From: Neoscytalidium dimidiatum
Taxonomy: Eukaryota > Ascomycota > Dothideomycetes > Botryosphaeriales > Botryosphaeriaceae
Assembly (NCBI GenBank): GCA_037367355.1
Contig: CM074701.1
Span: forward strand, 682,001-746,000
Reading direction: 5' to 3'
DNA: 64,000 bases
Positions 24,828 through 37,247 of the stretch are shown one piece after another. The notes under the pieces are model-generated. The model had not been told where the DNA came from and did no database searches. It worked only from the letters and a program-made list of their open reading frames with translations. Numbering within the stretch: the stretch's first letter is position 1; every line of letters starts with the position of its first letter. The position numbers and the translations under genes were made by a program.

Positions 24828-25803
24828 CAGAATGAATGTCATCATACCACAAACGGTGGAAATAAGCCTAAGGTAGATATTTGAAAATGATCATTTACGT
24901 GAACTAGTGCAACGACATCTGATTCTCTTTTGTATGAGCATACTGTTCACTCTCGACAACTTCCTCCAAATAGTGCGTTTCCCAACGGCGAGTTCTTAGG
25001 CCCGCAGTCATGCTGCATGCAGAAATCATGTCGCCGGAAGTGCAAATATTGCCAAGGCGCCGGATAGCGCTGCAAGTGATCGGATGGGGGTGGCATCCGG
25101 GGTATCAGCCAGAGTTTAGCCGTGGGTAATGCCGCTTTGGTCGTGCTCTTAGCCCGGGATCGCATGAACCGGGGGTTATTCCACGACAGATTAGCCGATT
25201 TATCGCTTCGCATCGTACTGGTTAGCAGTGGTGCTTAGGATTACCTAGTCCGGATATCTGCCGCCTGTTCGCGGGCTTCTGCTTGTTTTGCCTCGGTCAA
25301 GCTTCTGAAGAGCGTACCCAACCTCAAGTGCAATACGGACTCGTCTCCTCCCGAAGTCGGGTATGTTTGATTCGATCAGTCAATTTCGATGAACAGCCCA
25401 ATACGGAAAATGCGTGCGTCGGTGCCGACTGCCCACTAAGCCTGTCTGATTCTCTGATGTTCGTAGGTCTTATCATTCTCACTCTAAGTGGGGATTAAGT
25501 ATGTTGTATTGCTGAATATAGCTCGCTGTAGGAACAAACTCCAATTTATTCTTTTTTTTAAAAAAAAATTGTTGATTCGTAACGGACGACTACAGCGAAA
25601 GAACATGCAAATGTACGAGAAATGAGAGGCTTCGCGTTGGAAGGCGAGAGATTTTGATACGAACTTGCACGAGTCATTTGCAGGAGCTGCGGGTCGGCGC
25701 GGCAGAGCGGGGCTCTGGGGAGTTGAAAAAGCGGCGCTTGGTCCCTCGTTCGTTGCCGAAACTCCCCAGCCTCTCAGCTTTCGCCACCCGTCGAACCGCC
25801 TCC
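24828..25803. other. intergenic region, nothing recognised
   Basis: 3' flank of the sugar transporter and promoter of the second Zn2Cys6 gene. It contains a T/A run at about 25551-25569. The frame upstream of 25804 is open to 25654, so an earlier start is possible in principle. Confidence 0.5.
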
Positions 25804-28154
25804 ATGGATTCGAGGCTAGATGAAGCAAGTATGAATAACCGCCCATTGGCGTCATCTATGGGGCCTGAGGGCGATCTCCGCTGTGGCTATCCTCCTTCCC
25901 GCTTACCCCATGTGCCCGAGATCCTGCGGGGAAGGGGGGACATCGCACCCGAGCAGCGGCCAGGCGCGCTCCCGAACCTGGTCAGTCTGCTGCAGGCTGC
26001 CGAGTCCTCATCGGCCACCAAGCGCAGGCTGCCGCCCGACGAGCCTCATCACGAAGCCGATGAGCGCGGCAAACGCCCGAGGACAAATGCAAGAGCTTCT
26101 CGGACCTACCCCCGGCGACGTGCCCTAGTCGCATGCGAAATATGCCGCACTCGCAAGACAAAGTGTGATAACCAAAGGCCGACATGTGGCTCCTGCCTTG
26201 CTCTGGGATGCAACTGCTCTTATGCAGACACGTCAGCCGATCACTCAACGTATGCGTCTCCAATTCCCTCTTTCTTTCTTTTTTTTTTTTTTTTTCGCAA
26301 CAGCCTGCTGACCGCTTCAGATTTGACCCTGCCAGCTTGGCTATTCTTGAGCGTCTTAACTACGCTGTGCGTCTACTCGAAAGCCAGGCCAGTAGACCGC
26401 AAGACAGGACTCCTCCGTCAGCCCAGCCTCCTGCGCCGTTCGCCCCCACTGTCGACGAAGAGGCTCACGAAATAGAAACACTGGAATTATCTGTCCCGGC
26501 TGGAACCCCGGCCACACAAGTGCTTGAATGGCCGATATTAGGAAACAAGTATGACCGCACGTCCTTGGATACCGCCTTGTTCGTGCATCCACCAGGCATC
26601 GAAACTGCCGGTGGCACTTCAGATCTGGACGATCCGGCTGATGCGGCTGAATTACAATCGTTGCAGCGGTGTCAGAAGCCTGGCAGAGGTATCCTGGAAG
26701 AAGAAGTCCCAAGTTTAGTTCAGAAATTTTTGGAAAATGTTCACATCAAGAATCCGGTCGTCGATTCGGCGGACCTGAAGCGGTGGGCGAAAGCGATCTC
26801 AAGACAGGGTTTCGGATGGAATACGAAATCATGCCTCGTGGTGGGTACCTTGCTTTATGTCCAACTCCGGTCTTCATGCTGATCTTGCATAGCTGATCGC
26901 CTGTGCCCTTGGCGTACTCTCGTCACCATTTGATCCCACTCGGGTGATAGCTCCAGAAGAGTCGTCTCTGTCCGAAACTGAAAATTACACAACAGCAGAG
27001 ACCTACTACAACGCATCCAGAAAAAGAACAGGTCTGCTCGGGAATTCGCTAGTCGCGGCGGAGTGCTTTTTTCTATCAGGTGTTTATGAGATGTACTCTT
27101 TGCGGCCCTTGCAAGCTTTCGTAAGTCCTTTACATGGCTGATCCCCTTTGAGGTAACTCTAAGCTGACCGGTCCAATTAGCAATCGTTCAACAGAGCTGC
27201 GGGTGTCATCCAGGTGTTCAAGCTTTCAAGTTCTTATCCAACGACGCCCAAACCCTTCTCGACAGTCAGTCTTGAGCATCGCCTCTACTGGTCCTGTCTC
27301 AAGTCAATCAGGTAACTCGTACCCCCAAGTTCTACTTGCCTCTCCGCTGATAAGGACTTCAGTGAAATAAGAGAGCAGCTTCCGCTTCCGCCTTCGGGGC
27401 TTGCAAGCTTGGACTATCCCCTCTTCCCCACTCTACCAGCTACGGTTTCTGAGCCAAACAATGCGGATTCCTCATTGGACAGTGTCTTCGAGAAAAGCTG
27501 GTTCTACTACTTGGCTGAGATATCCAGCCGTCGTATTGCAAATAGAATTCTGAACGCCTTTTACAAAGGTGAACAGCTTGACTGGCTATCCTCGAACCTG
27601 GAAAACATGATAGGAATAGCCCTGGAACTTGAATCTCAAATTGACCGATGGTAAGTTACTCTTGAAAGTAACCAAAAACTGCTAATTGTGCCTTCAGGTC
27701 CGAGCATGTTCCCCAACCAGTTAGCTTTTCCGGCGTGGACGTGCCGCAAGAGGAGCTGGCCTTCATGACTCAAGCCCGACAAGTCCATATGTACATGTTC
27801 CTCTATAGACCATTCTTGTTCATTGCCGTCCATACTCCGCGACCCGTCCAACTGGATCCGCGAGTGAAATTGCTCGCTGAGAAATGCCTGCAGAGGTGTT
27901 TGCAGCATGCTTCTTCCGTTGGTATCAAGCACCGCCACCACGGGACGTACTTTGCCGCGAGGTCTCTGTTTTCAGTCGGCCTCATTCTTCTGGCTTCGGC
28001 AAAATCTAGGAAGATCGATATGCCACCGGATTGGAGAATGCACCTGGATCATATCTTAGCCTTTCTCAAGTACTGGGAACTCGAGACATCGGACTTGGCC
28101 AGAGGACGGCAAATACTTCTAGAACTGGCAAAAGACGTTATGGACATCTATTGA
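25804..28154 (+). CDS. Zn2Cys6 transcription factor (second in window)
   Basis: Six exons (25804-26249, 26321-26840, 26893-27120, 27181-27311, 27363-27650, 27698-28154) encode 689 residues. The zinc cluster is complete: C111-x2-C114-x6-C121-x6-C128-x2-C131-x6-C138, preceded by a basic stretch (PRRRALVA). A middle-homology region follows the linker: a run around SGVYEMYSLRPLQAF, a WSCLKSISEIREQLPLP motif and a C-terminal helical part, as in the Fungal_trans type. The first intron contains an 18-base T run, and its acceptor was chosen because only that site restores the FDPASLAILERL frame. The start was taken at 25804 rather than the in-frame upstream ATG at 25654 because 25804 lies closer to the conserved part. 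It may control the neighbouring sugar transporter; that is inference. Confidence 0.88.
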
Positions 28155-28251
28155 AAATATCTCTCCCTATAATTCGAACACAGCCCTTGTGAGGGGAGAT
28201 TCTCACCTACATTTCCATCATCTTCTTGCAGCCCATTTTTCACAGGCAGCG

Positions 28252-28977
28252 CTAAATGTCCTCCTCCCTTTTGAACCTTGGGCCTGGCTGTTGGACGTTT
28301 TGCACAGGACGATCCTGACTTCCATTTCCAGCCCGCAGGCACAAGTACCGGCCTAGATCTGGAACTTCCTGCAGCAATTTCTGAAATTTCGGATAGAGTC
28401 TTAAGCTGCTCAGCCGATATGCAGCATACCAGAACACCAAATCTCGTAACGGGTCCTCTTTTGCGCGCTCAGGCAGCTCAGTGCAGACGACCTCGAGCAG
28501 ATCAAAGATCCCTTCGCTCGGCAGGCCGACATTGCTGTTGAAGTTCGAGGAAAATTTCCACAACAAGGCTGTCTGGAAGCGCTCCGCGCCTAGCCTTTCC
28601 CCCATGCTATAGAGGCGCGCCATTCGGACGTATTCGCAGTCGTTCATCGGGGTATTGTTGTTCTTGTTAACCAGCCCGTCACGGTAGAGGTACTCGACAA
28701 AATAACCGAAAAGGTCCGGGTCTTCGTCACACTCGGGTATGCATCGTGTCGTGGACTCGCTGAACCCACCCTTGAGTTGTTTGACGAAACGGTCCGATTC
28801 GTAGCAAAGAAGCGCTTCGTGGAGGTAGAAAGTCTTTTGCGCATCATCAGATCCCACAGTCACTGCTATGCAGGGGCTGGAGAGGAGGCTGGTTGTAGGT
28901 TAGAAGTTGCTGGGAAGATTAGGTTTAAGAGCTGTGGCCGTTTACTCTGAGAATTTCTGGGTGCTGGAGTGCTTCAT
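28252..28977 (-). CDS. BTB/POZ domain protein
   Basis: Two exons (28977-28946 and 28888-28252) encode 222 residues. The short first exon supplies MKHSSTQKFS, and the frame then runs into SPCIAVTVGSDD and a BTB fold: a FYLHEALLC strand/helix, an SDRFVKQLKGGFSES helix, a cysteine-containing acidic turn, and DPDLFGYFVEYLYRDGL. A helical C-terminus with an LGAERFQ motif follows. This small BTB class is abundant and lineage-expanded in Pezizomycotina; members are thought to mediate protein-protein contacts, often unstudied. It converges with the Zn2Cys6 gene, with 97 bases between stops. Target unknown. Confidence 0.85.
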
Positions 28978-29705
28978 GGTTTCCCGCTCGAAGAGGGTTT
29001 GTCCCATGTCTCTCACGCGATGCCGTTGATCTGATGCAACATGAATGGACAAGCCTTACAAGAACGAACAACATTGGCCATAACGATCTTTTTGTAGATG
29101 GCATAGGAATGTGGAAGCGCCCCTTTTTTCCTGTGCACTGGAAATAGTGTCATTCTGTTGAGAACATGGGGTATACCTGGCATAGGCCAAAATTGTCATT
29201 GAGATCTATTTGCTTTCACAGACGGATAGCTAAGGCACGCTTTCGATGCAGGTCTTCAGTAAATTTGTACTCTTGCCACGCAGTCGCCGTTTACTTTCTG
29301 AGACTGTTTTTCGGCTGTATGTCCTCGCGGCAAGGGTGTGTACAACCTGACTCGACATTCCATCATTGTAGATCTGGTCCTCAACATATGCTAACGTTCC
29401 TAGGAGTTTTCGCCTTACCAGTCACGGAAATGCCTAGCAAGCTCGGAAACTGTCAACATGGAAGGGTTACCCACTCTTGGTGAATACAATGTTCCGGATG
29501 TGTGGGACGTCAATCGGATTTAATGGCCTTGGGATTTCCTCAGGACAAGCATGCAGGCGCTTATCAGGGCAACCCCACCACCCTCCACGTGCAGTGCTTC
29601 GCCCCCCTTTCCCCCTTCCCCCCCCCCCCCCCCCACCCCACACCCAACAATGACAATGCATGGCTTTACCTCCGGCTTAGGTATAACGTAGTTCCTATTA
29701 GGAGT
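28978..29705. other. intergenic region with a poly-C tract
   Basis: No gene. A C-rich tract at about 29597-29640 includes an almost pure run of about 18 C. It lies roughly 70-110 bases before the point where the DUF3883 remnant becomes recognisable, so it may mark the truncation breakpoint. Confidence 0.5.
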
Positions 29706-31919
29706 CTCTTTAAATGTCTGGCTTTCTTTTTCCGGGACATCCCGAAGGTTAATTGCTTTTCCATCGATGTCGCAGTTCTTCACTTGCACGAGTTGTTCCA
29801 AGAAGATGTGCATGCAGACAGAATCAAGAGGCATATCCAGATAATTTCTTCAATGCTTCCTACGCCTGAGCATCTGAAACCATTAGCATCTGCCAGGATA
29901 ATTCCAATACGGCGCCCAGATGGGAGCTTTCAGCTCGTTACTCCAAAAGAGATGTTCTTCATTGCTAATCGTGAAGAATACAGAGCTGCTTTTCAGGACG
30001 AAATCAAAATCTTGGACTTAATTCCGGAAGAGCTTGAGGCCTGTAAGAATTTCTTGTAAGCGTTACGAGTTGTGTCAGGTGAAACCCAAACGGGAGCAGA
30101 TGCACCATTGACAGTGTCGGAGAACTCTGGGGCCGCTTTCCAAAGAATATCGTCCACAGCCCGGGAACACGGCGTATCATATGACAGTGTTAAAGAAGTT
30201 GGCTTGACAGCCTCTCTAAGATTGAAAGCATATGCCATCGCCCGGCGAGCCGAATACCTAAACATGTCAAATTTTGTTGCTAATATGAACATTGTTTGGT
30301 TCATTTTCGAAAGCTACGAAAACATGATGATCGGTCTTCGAATCCCCATAGCATCAGCACTGCCACTACGGTCCAATCACTAAACAAAGTAACAGTATAC
30401 TGCATCAACAACATGTCAAAAAGAATGGTTCTGCATCAACAAGCTACAGAGAAATCAGTCGACTGCCTTGTGAAGGATGATGACGGCTGCTTTAACGTAT
30501 ACGTTCCAATCGACAAGGAGAGACGAGAGTTCTGCTTTCTGCAAGAGCTGCCGCAGCGCCTGCTGGAACATTTTGGGGTATTCCAAGACAATTCAAAGGC
30601 GTTGATGATCCAGATTTTGAACTGCAGCAATCTCCAGGTGATTGACAGAGTCTTGAGATACGCTGGGATCATTGAAGTGGATGGATGCACTCGACCAAAT
30701 CAACCGAACATCGCGGATCTCCGCCCAGAGTTCGGGGGCGTCCTTGATGCATTTCAGACGCTCTCTTTGAATGTCGCAGAAGAGAACGGCTCGTCAGGTA
30801 GAAAGCTGAATGGTAAGACTCCATGCACCGTGGTTAAAACATGTTTCAAGTGTTGCGCAGGCAAAGGATGCAACGAATCATCACAAAGTTCGACCATCTT
30901 TGAAAATGCGACCTTGGCTGGTCTCGAGTTCAATCCCACCATGCGAGGACAGAGAGCAAGTACCTCTCTCTTTCTTAGACGAGATCATTCGCAACGCAAC
31001 GAAAGACGAGTTCCCAGTGGAAAACTGCAAATCGGCCTCTTTTCTAGGAGGCTGTGCTTTCACGCTGAAAATTAAGCGACATGCGAAGGACGTCTCTCTA
31101 GATGACGTATCCGCTGCGGTAGAGTTATATGTAAGAGCCCTTCAATCACACGCATTCAAAAGTCTGCGAAGAATTTTGTTCAGCTCATATCTGGTACTTG
31201 TGTAGGTGTTCGAGCTCCTCAGCAAAAGCGATCTTTCCGGCTTCGGTCCTTCCAATTGGACGAGTGTCACAAGAAACAAAATCCGTGCCCATCAGAAATA
31301 TAGCGGTCTTCCTCCTATTTTGACAGACAACTCTGCGGAGTATTTCGTATTTCATGATACCGATCTTGCTCTTACAAAGCTTCTGGTCTCCAAAGGCTAT
31401 TTCCCATCAGTAGCAAGGATCACCACCAGCCCCACGTACCACATCAAAGACAAGACGACGCCAGAATCTGGTGACGAGCGTTTTATCATCACTAACCAGG
31501 AGGATGAGATGGTAAGTCTGGCACCAAATTAGCCTCACAAGTATTGTAACAGCGGTGAGGAACCGAAGCAATCACCCGGGCGTATTTTCTTTCCAAAAAA
31601 AAAAAAAAAAACAACTACACATCTGCATCAACACGAGTGCCTCAGTTCTCAACACCCCCAAGACCGGCTCGTTATAATACTCACGAGACTCGCTACACTA
31701 TCAACATTGGAACAATATTAAAGTGTGACCTAGATGTACAAGATGAAGTTGCATCCCGGAGTCCCTGCCACAAGTATCTACATATTCATGCGGGTATTCA
31801 CCCTGGGCCGGGCCGATATGGGCATGAAAGTGTACGTCGATCCCGAAGACGCTGCTTGGAACGGCGAATTGGAACTCGGAGTAGGTTCCTGGACAGCGCT
31901 GCCAAAAGTGGGACAGTGA
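29706..31919 (+). pseudogene. 3' remnant of a large DUF3883 / NO VEIN-like gene (N-terminal ATPase part absent)
   Basis: Protein-like sequence starts near 29706 and runs to a stop at 31919, but in pieces. An in-frame TAA lies at 30057-30059 with good coding sense on both sides (ACKNFL before, SGETQTGADAP after). The frame ends at 30381-30383 and resumes in another frame (KVTVYCINN...). A further frame change lies between 30811 and 30970. Two introns still look functional: about 31130-31205, joining VELY to VFELLSK, and about 31512-31733. The end resembles the nuclease-like DUF3883 domain: PTYHI, then KTT, GDERFIITNQ and RVFTLGRADMGMKVYVDP. Where the family has an acidic-x-Lys strand (EVK), this copy reads KDK. 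The HSP90-like ATPase region expected in this family's N-terminus is missing upstream. Most likely a dead fragment; family assignment is from memory of motifs. Confidence 0.6.
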
Positions 31920-32040
31920 CAGGAACGGTCACCAACGGAAGGTCCTTCCCTGTGCACCTAGTTTCATTGAACTGCATTACTCATTGCCCTCTATGACCGC
32001 CCCGTCTCAAGCGCGGAAACTCGCCATCCATCACAACAAC

Positions 32041-34564
32041 CTAACTGTCCAGGGCAAAGCACCGCTCGCTGCTCGCCTCCTCGTTGCCCCACCAGTACGG
32101 CATGTTCACGACCTTGCCCGCGCCGAAGAACAGGAACACCAGCAGCATGTTGAAGTTGAAGCCGGCGTCGAAGGCCGCGGCGAGGATGTAGTTCCAGCGG
32201 GCCCACAGGTCGTAGCGGTAGCGGTAGGCCCAGAACATGACGACGAAGCCGCCGACGAAGCTGGAGAAGTAGCCGGTGCTGATGTTGCCGTAGAACAGCG
32301 ACAGCGCCGAGAAGAAGATGGTCGTGTTCCACAGCTGGAACTTGGCCCGCGGGAAGAGCCGGTGCAGGCCGTACATCAGCGCCGGCGCGAGCGCGCCGAC
32401 CAGGAACCCGTACGGGAGCACTTTGTAGATGTGCTGTTGGAAGAGGCGGCGGGGGCCCTGGCGGGGGAGGGGTTGTTAGTGTTTCGGGCTTTGGGCGGGG
32501 GATTTGAAGGGGTTGAGGAGGGAGGAAACTTACGATGAGAACGTATTGCACGCCCATGGTGAGATTGGAGGCCAGCTCTTGCGCGGTCCACTGGTGCGTT
32601 GGGTCTTCGAGCTTGCCGGTCAGGTAGTCGGCTTTGGTGCTGAGGACCCAGCGTATGACAGCGTAGTCGACAGGCACGCCGATGAGCGAGCCGAAGATCT
32701 GGGAAAAGAAGACTGCTTTGGGCGGGATGTGCATGTAGTGTCCGATCTTGATGTCCTGTAAATTTAATTGTGCGCGGTACCACGCGTTGCCTGCGATGCT
32801 GCCGTACGTGGATGCGCCAACCGGATTCTTGAATCCGCTGACGGAATTGGCCATTAAGCCGTACAGAAGCTCGTTAACGGTGCCGATGGGAAGCTGGAAG
32901 TTGGACAATGCATACAGCCAGCCGAGGGGCGTGACGATGAAAGCGCCGGTGCCGATAGCGACGAAGTACGTCCACGTCGGGATCGGCATGTTTCCAGTCG
33001 CGACGATGGTGAGGAGAGATACGAAAGATGCCGCGAAGAGTGCAATAAACCACCAGATGGGCACTTCGTTGTAGGAGCGTTGAAGGATGCTGAGCTGGTC
33101 ATCGAACTGGTGGCTGATCTTGGCCCCCTGCCGCCAACGGTCGCGTACCTTGATCAAGCTTGCGCGAAGTTGCTTGATGCCGAAGAAGGCCATCCACGAG
33201 ATGGCGGAGGTGTAGGCAGCGTAGTCGAAGAACATGCCCCAAAGCATCTGGGTACCGACATATGGAGGTCCGAGTTCCTGGTAAGCAGTTTCATTGAAGG
33301 TGATTTGCGGAGTAAGCAGAGCCGTTGCGGGATAGGATGTTCCGTTCTCTGAGACAAGCGTTAGAGGCCGCGCCCAGTCAATATAAGAAAATGGAAGAAG
33401 GTGGAAACATACTCAGGAACAGTCTGTTGGACATCAGATGATCATGCCATGAGCCCAGCTTACCGAACTTAGCGGCCGGTAGAAGAATCCAGCAATTGAC
33501 GACGAAGGCGGCAAACATTACCACCTGGGTCCACCAAGGGGTGAGGAACAGGCTGTAGTTGGTCGCGATACTAGACCAATCGAGGGACAAGTTTAGAAAG
33601 CCCATTCCGCCAAAGCCAGCACCAATGAAATTTGCCGTGGCGTTTCTCGGCGCCACCCAGCAAAGAAAAGCGAGGGAGCCTAGCATTGGGAATACGTATT
33701 CCGGGAGGAATTGCCAAAGGGTAACGGCCAGGAGGACAAGGAAGAAGACTTTGTTCTGTTTACGTGAAGCGGCGGTTGGATTCTCACGTTGCTTCTTCTG
33801 CGTCTCAAAGAGAGCTGTCTGGCAGAGGCTGGAGCGGGCAGGGTCAGCTTGAGTTGGAACAAACACATGAAAGTAGAAACATACGCTGTAAACCATGGGA
33901 ATTGGGGGTCGTAAATGAGGAGTTGGCGGGCAATAGCAGCGAATGAGTAGCCAGTCCAGACAATCGACCACATGAAGAAAATGGCAACACCGGGATTGAT
34001 CCTCTTATTGAAGTACAGTTCAGACATGGAGATAGGGCCGTATCCCAGATTGTAAGTGGCACCAGAAGCTGCGGAGATGGTTACAAGCACGTGCTCCTTG
34101 ACACTAAACGGCCCTGGGTTGAGATTGAAGGACCATTTGGTGAAGGGGACTTTGATCTCCCACGCCGGTAAGTACTTGGCTAGCCAGGTGCCAATGTAGC
34201 TGGATGCGATCTGCACGAAGAAGACGGAGTAGGGAGCAAAGGTGGTTCGGTAGCGGCTCATCATGCTGAGAAAGGCGCCAGGCACGATGAAGAAGATGGA
34301 GAGGATAAAGTAGCGGAACGTGATGGTCGGCAGGGTGGGATCATCATGGAGGCTGACAACACGGCGGACGTAGGGCGGGATGTCCTTGACCCGCGGGTCA
34401 TCGTCGTCGAAGGGTTCCTCTTCACCATTGGCCTGGGTGGTGAGGATGAAGGGTGGCTTCTCGAGATCCGACTCGGGCTGCGGAAGCGGCTGAGTGGCGG
34501 TGTAGACAGACTTCTCGTCGGGGTCCGCAGGAAGTTGTTGAGTCGTGGAGGGTGGAGGGGCCAT
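32041..34564 (-). CDS. OPT family oligopeptide transporter
   Basis: Four exons (34564-33885, 33828-33413, 33348-32534, 32457-32041) encode 775 residues, the normal size for fungal OPT proteins. The soluble N-terminus carries the family signature around YVRRVVSLHDDPTLP, followed by about 14-16 hydrophobic segments. NPGPFSVKEH marks the usual conserved cytosolic loop. A later conserved block is GNAWYRAQLNLQDIKIGHYM. The tail ends NMPYWWGNEE, as in the family. OPT proteins are proton-coupled plasma-membrane importers of tetra/pentapeptides, glutathione or metal-chelator complexes; the substrate here is unknown. All three introns (56-76 bases) have GT-AG ends and keep the frame. The 3' end lies about 120 bases from the DUF3883 remnant, which points toward it. 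Confidence 0.93.
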
Positions 34565-35385
34565 GGTGTTCTTGAATCATGCAGCCTTCATCCACAATGC
34601 TTGACACCTAAGGGCGTGCGGACCAAGGTCTTGGTTTTTGAGCTTGGCCTCAGCCTTAAATAAAAAGGTCGTGTTCTCGGAAGCGCGAAAATCTTTGTTT
34701 CTCAAACAGGAAGGTCATGCAAATGATGGATTGACATGCAGCACGATGTGCGCCCTAACTATGGTGTCATTGGCCTCGGCTATGCGCAGCCTCCCTCTCG
34801 TTCGCAGTGCAAAGGCCCAGTCCTCTGCATCGCCGTTGAAATGGATGCAACGATGCGGCGAATGCGACCGACGAGGGAATCTTTTATCAGAGCATTGCCA
34901 CAGATGGGCCATCAATTAAGCCACTCTCTGGAGAACACCCCCATTATTCTGGATGGCGACGGGGTCGATTGGTCACAGGAACATGACTAAAACGTAACAT
35001 CTATTGCGCCATCCGTGTTATTCAGCCGTGCGCTTCGCAACTTCCAACGTCGTGAGACAGCGTTACATCGGCAACGAGGAAAAGTTTGGTTGATCGGTTC
35101 CCCCCTCTGCACACCTCTTGAGACCTACAGCGAACGAGCGCGCACCGGAGACATTTGCAACGCTTTTTTGATCCGGAAGCTCTTCTTACTGTGAGGATAT
35201 GGTCTAGCGATGGTTGGTAGTGGGTCACTCCTGAGGCCCTACAAAGGGACGGAGTTGTAGGTTGCGTGAATTTTAGGCTTTTGTTGCTTTGTGACAGACC
35301 CTCGATCTTACAATCCTTACCATAAAAAAAAAAAAGGTTAAAACAAATGCTCGTATCAGTCGTAATAAGAAGACTAACCTTTACT
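34565..35385. other. intergenic region, nothing recognised
   Basis: Promoter of the OPT gene and 3' flank of the NmrA-like gene. An A run at about 35322-35335 is the only feature seen. Confidence 0.5.
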
Positions 35386-36449
35386 TTATGTGCTATTAAA
35401 CTTCTGTCGGAAGTATCTGTCAAATGTTCTCGCCTCGACACGTGGGAAGAGATGATTGTGGATTTGTCCTCTCGGCCGCCTAAACTTTCCTTGCCCCTGC
35501 TTTCCCTTGACCAAGAACCAAAAGTCAACAGGAAAAGCGCTCTCTGTAAGCTCCTTCGGTGCTTTTGATGGATCCGCCACAATCTCGTGCATCTTGTCGA
35601 TTGGGAAGCTGTCAATCTTGATCGTCTTGCCCGTATGTTTCCGCAAAGACTCGGCAATCTCCTTGTGCGAAATGGTGTCGCTGACGAAGTTCAGGTATTG
35701 GTTTTCCGACTTCTCCGGCTCAACGAGTGTTTCAACGAGATACTCCGCAAAGTCGTCCAGATGCGTAAAATCTGCTCTCGCATCGGGATCACCGACGACA
35801 TGGATAGTATACTCTGGGGCGTCGTCCTGGGTCCATGGGCACCAGACTTTCTCCCGGTCCTGATTGTAGAAGTCACCGCAACCGATAATCGTGTAGCTCA
35901 TTTCCCCCGATTCAACGCTTGGGTGCAGAACCGCCCTCTCATTCAACCTGGTGAGCTCGGTCAGCACAAATCTTTTCTCGGTCTCGAAGTAACATACTCT
36001 GCTTTTTGATTCCACAGCTGGAACATGTTAGCAACCTGCAGCCTGCGGGATGAACGGTGTTAGCTTACCGGATGCACATATCCTTGAGGGTCATCCGGCT
36101 TGCGGTAAATGTTGTGCATGCCGTACTCGCTTGGGTAAAATCGTTTCACACCAGCATCTGCCGCTGCATCTTGAATGACAGACTGGGCCTCCAAGGCCTT
36201 GCCGTTGAGTGCTGACACTACGGCGTCGACGCCTTTCAGGTCCTTCGCCAAATTCTTCCTCGACAGGTTGAACACGTCGAATATCTTGATCACGGTCTTA
36301 TGGTCATTACCGGCTGAGGGTAGACCATCATCTGGAGGGATGAATGCCAAGACCTTGAAGTTCCTCATGGGGTTGTGGCTGAGCCGTTCGAGGATGCGCT
36401 GGCCAATTTGGCCGTCTGCACCAAACAGAGCAATCGTTTCAAAGGCCAT
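35386..36449 (-). CDS. NmrA-like / isoflavone-reductase-like NAD(P)-binding protein
   Basis: Exons 36449-36069, 36017-35998 (20 bases) and 35947-35386 encode 320 residues. The N-terminal Rossmann strand-turn-helix is GADGQIGQRI. A middle KRFYPSEYGMHNIYRKPDDP block and GCGDFYNQDREKVWCPW are typical of the atypical-SDR NmrA/isoflavone-reductase family. The C-terminal GKQGQGKF...GQIHNHLFP also matches. The micro-exon is needed: without it the conserved WNxKAELNERAVLHP passage is broken, and with it the frame is continuous. The family includes both NAD(P)H-dependent reductases and redox-sensing regulators; which one applies is not decidable here. The start at 36449 was preferred over in-frame ATGs further upstream because it directly precedes the nucleotide-binding strand. 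Confidence 0.88.
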
Positions 36450-37247
36450 GATTTCTTGACTGACAAGATGATAAGGAGTTGTTTTTTCGGATACCCCTAT
36501 CTTATCATTCTCCTCACAATTATATCCCTGTTTAAAAGGCTGGGGCGAGTATGACGTCATGGGAGAGTAACTGTGAGGGAAGTGATATGCGCCGCCGTAG
36601 AGCTTGCCGCCACCTCTGCACCTTCTTTCCAGTTCTATGCTTTATTTGCAGAACTAAACTCGCGTCCAATTCTGGAATCTTCATAGAAATTATAGAGGTA
36701 TGAGCATTTGGTCAATGGCAGTCCGCCGTTGGTCCATGCGATGAATTGACCAGAGACGCAGCCTTGGGCGCTACGTTGACGGACTGGTGTATTAGTAGGC
36801 AGTAAAAGGAAACAGATAGGTTAGGAGCTGATGCTGATGCTTCATCCTATAATGTCTGGCCTAACGTTGTAGGTAGTCCTTGCGTTGGACACCAAACGGT
36901 CCAGAACGTCTCCAGGTTATTTTCGTACAGGCTTTTTGCCGTCAAACTTATCACACATCATTACTACGCCAGGATTAGCCACAATACACCCACAGTTGCT
37001 TTTAACATAGCTACGTCAGTGTTGACACCATAGGATCTATAACATGTCTTGTTCGTAATATCGCCGATGAGATGACATGGACTCACTTATTATGACGTAA
37101 GACGAATGTCAAGTGCCAGCGTAACCGTGAAGCACTTCCCAAGACGTGGCTATATGCTTAGGCTGTCATTTCTGCCAATCCTGCCTTCTTTTAAAAGTCT
37201 TAGATCTTTCTGCAAGCTATTTATTCATATACACTCCATCACATAGA
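36450..37247. other. divergent intergenic region, nothing recognised
   Basis: Shared upstream DNA of the NmrA-like gene (-) and the 6PGDH-like pseudogene (+). No coding frame with a domain. Confidence 0.5.

Noticed and set aside
30024..30059. A 36-base intron that would remove the in-frame TAA of the DUF3883 remnant
   Set aside because: Shorter than every other intron here (minimum 47) and it would change the frame, whereas coding sense continues in the same frame on both sides of the TAA.
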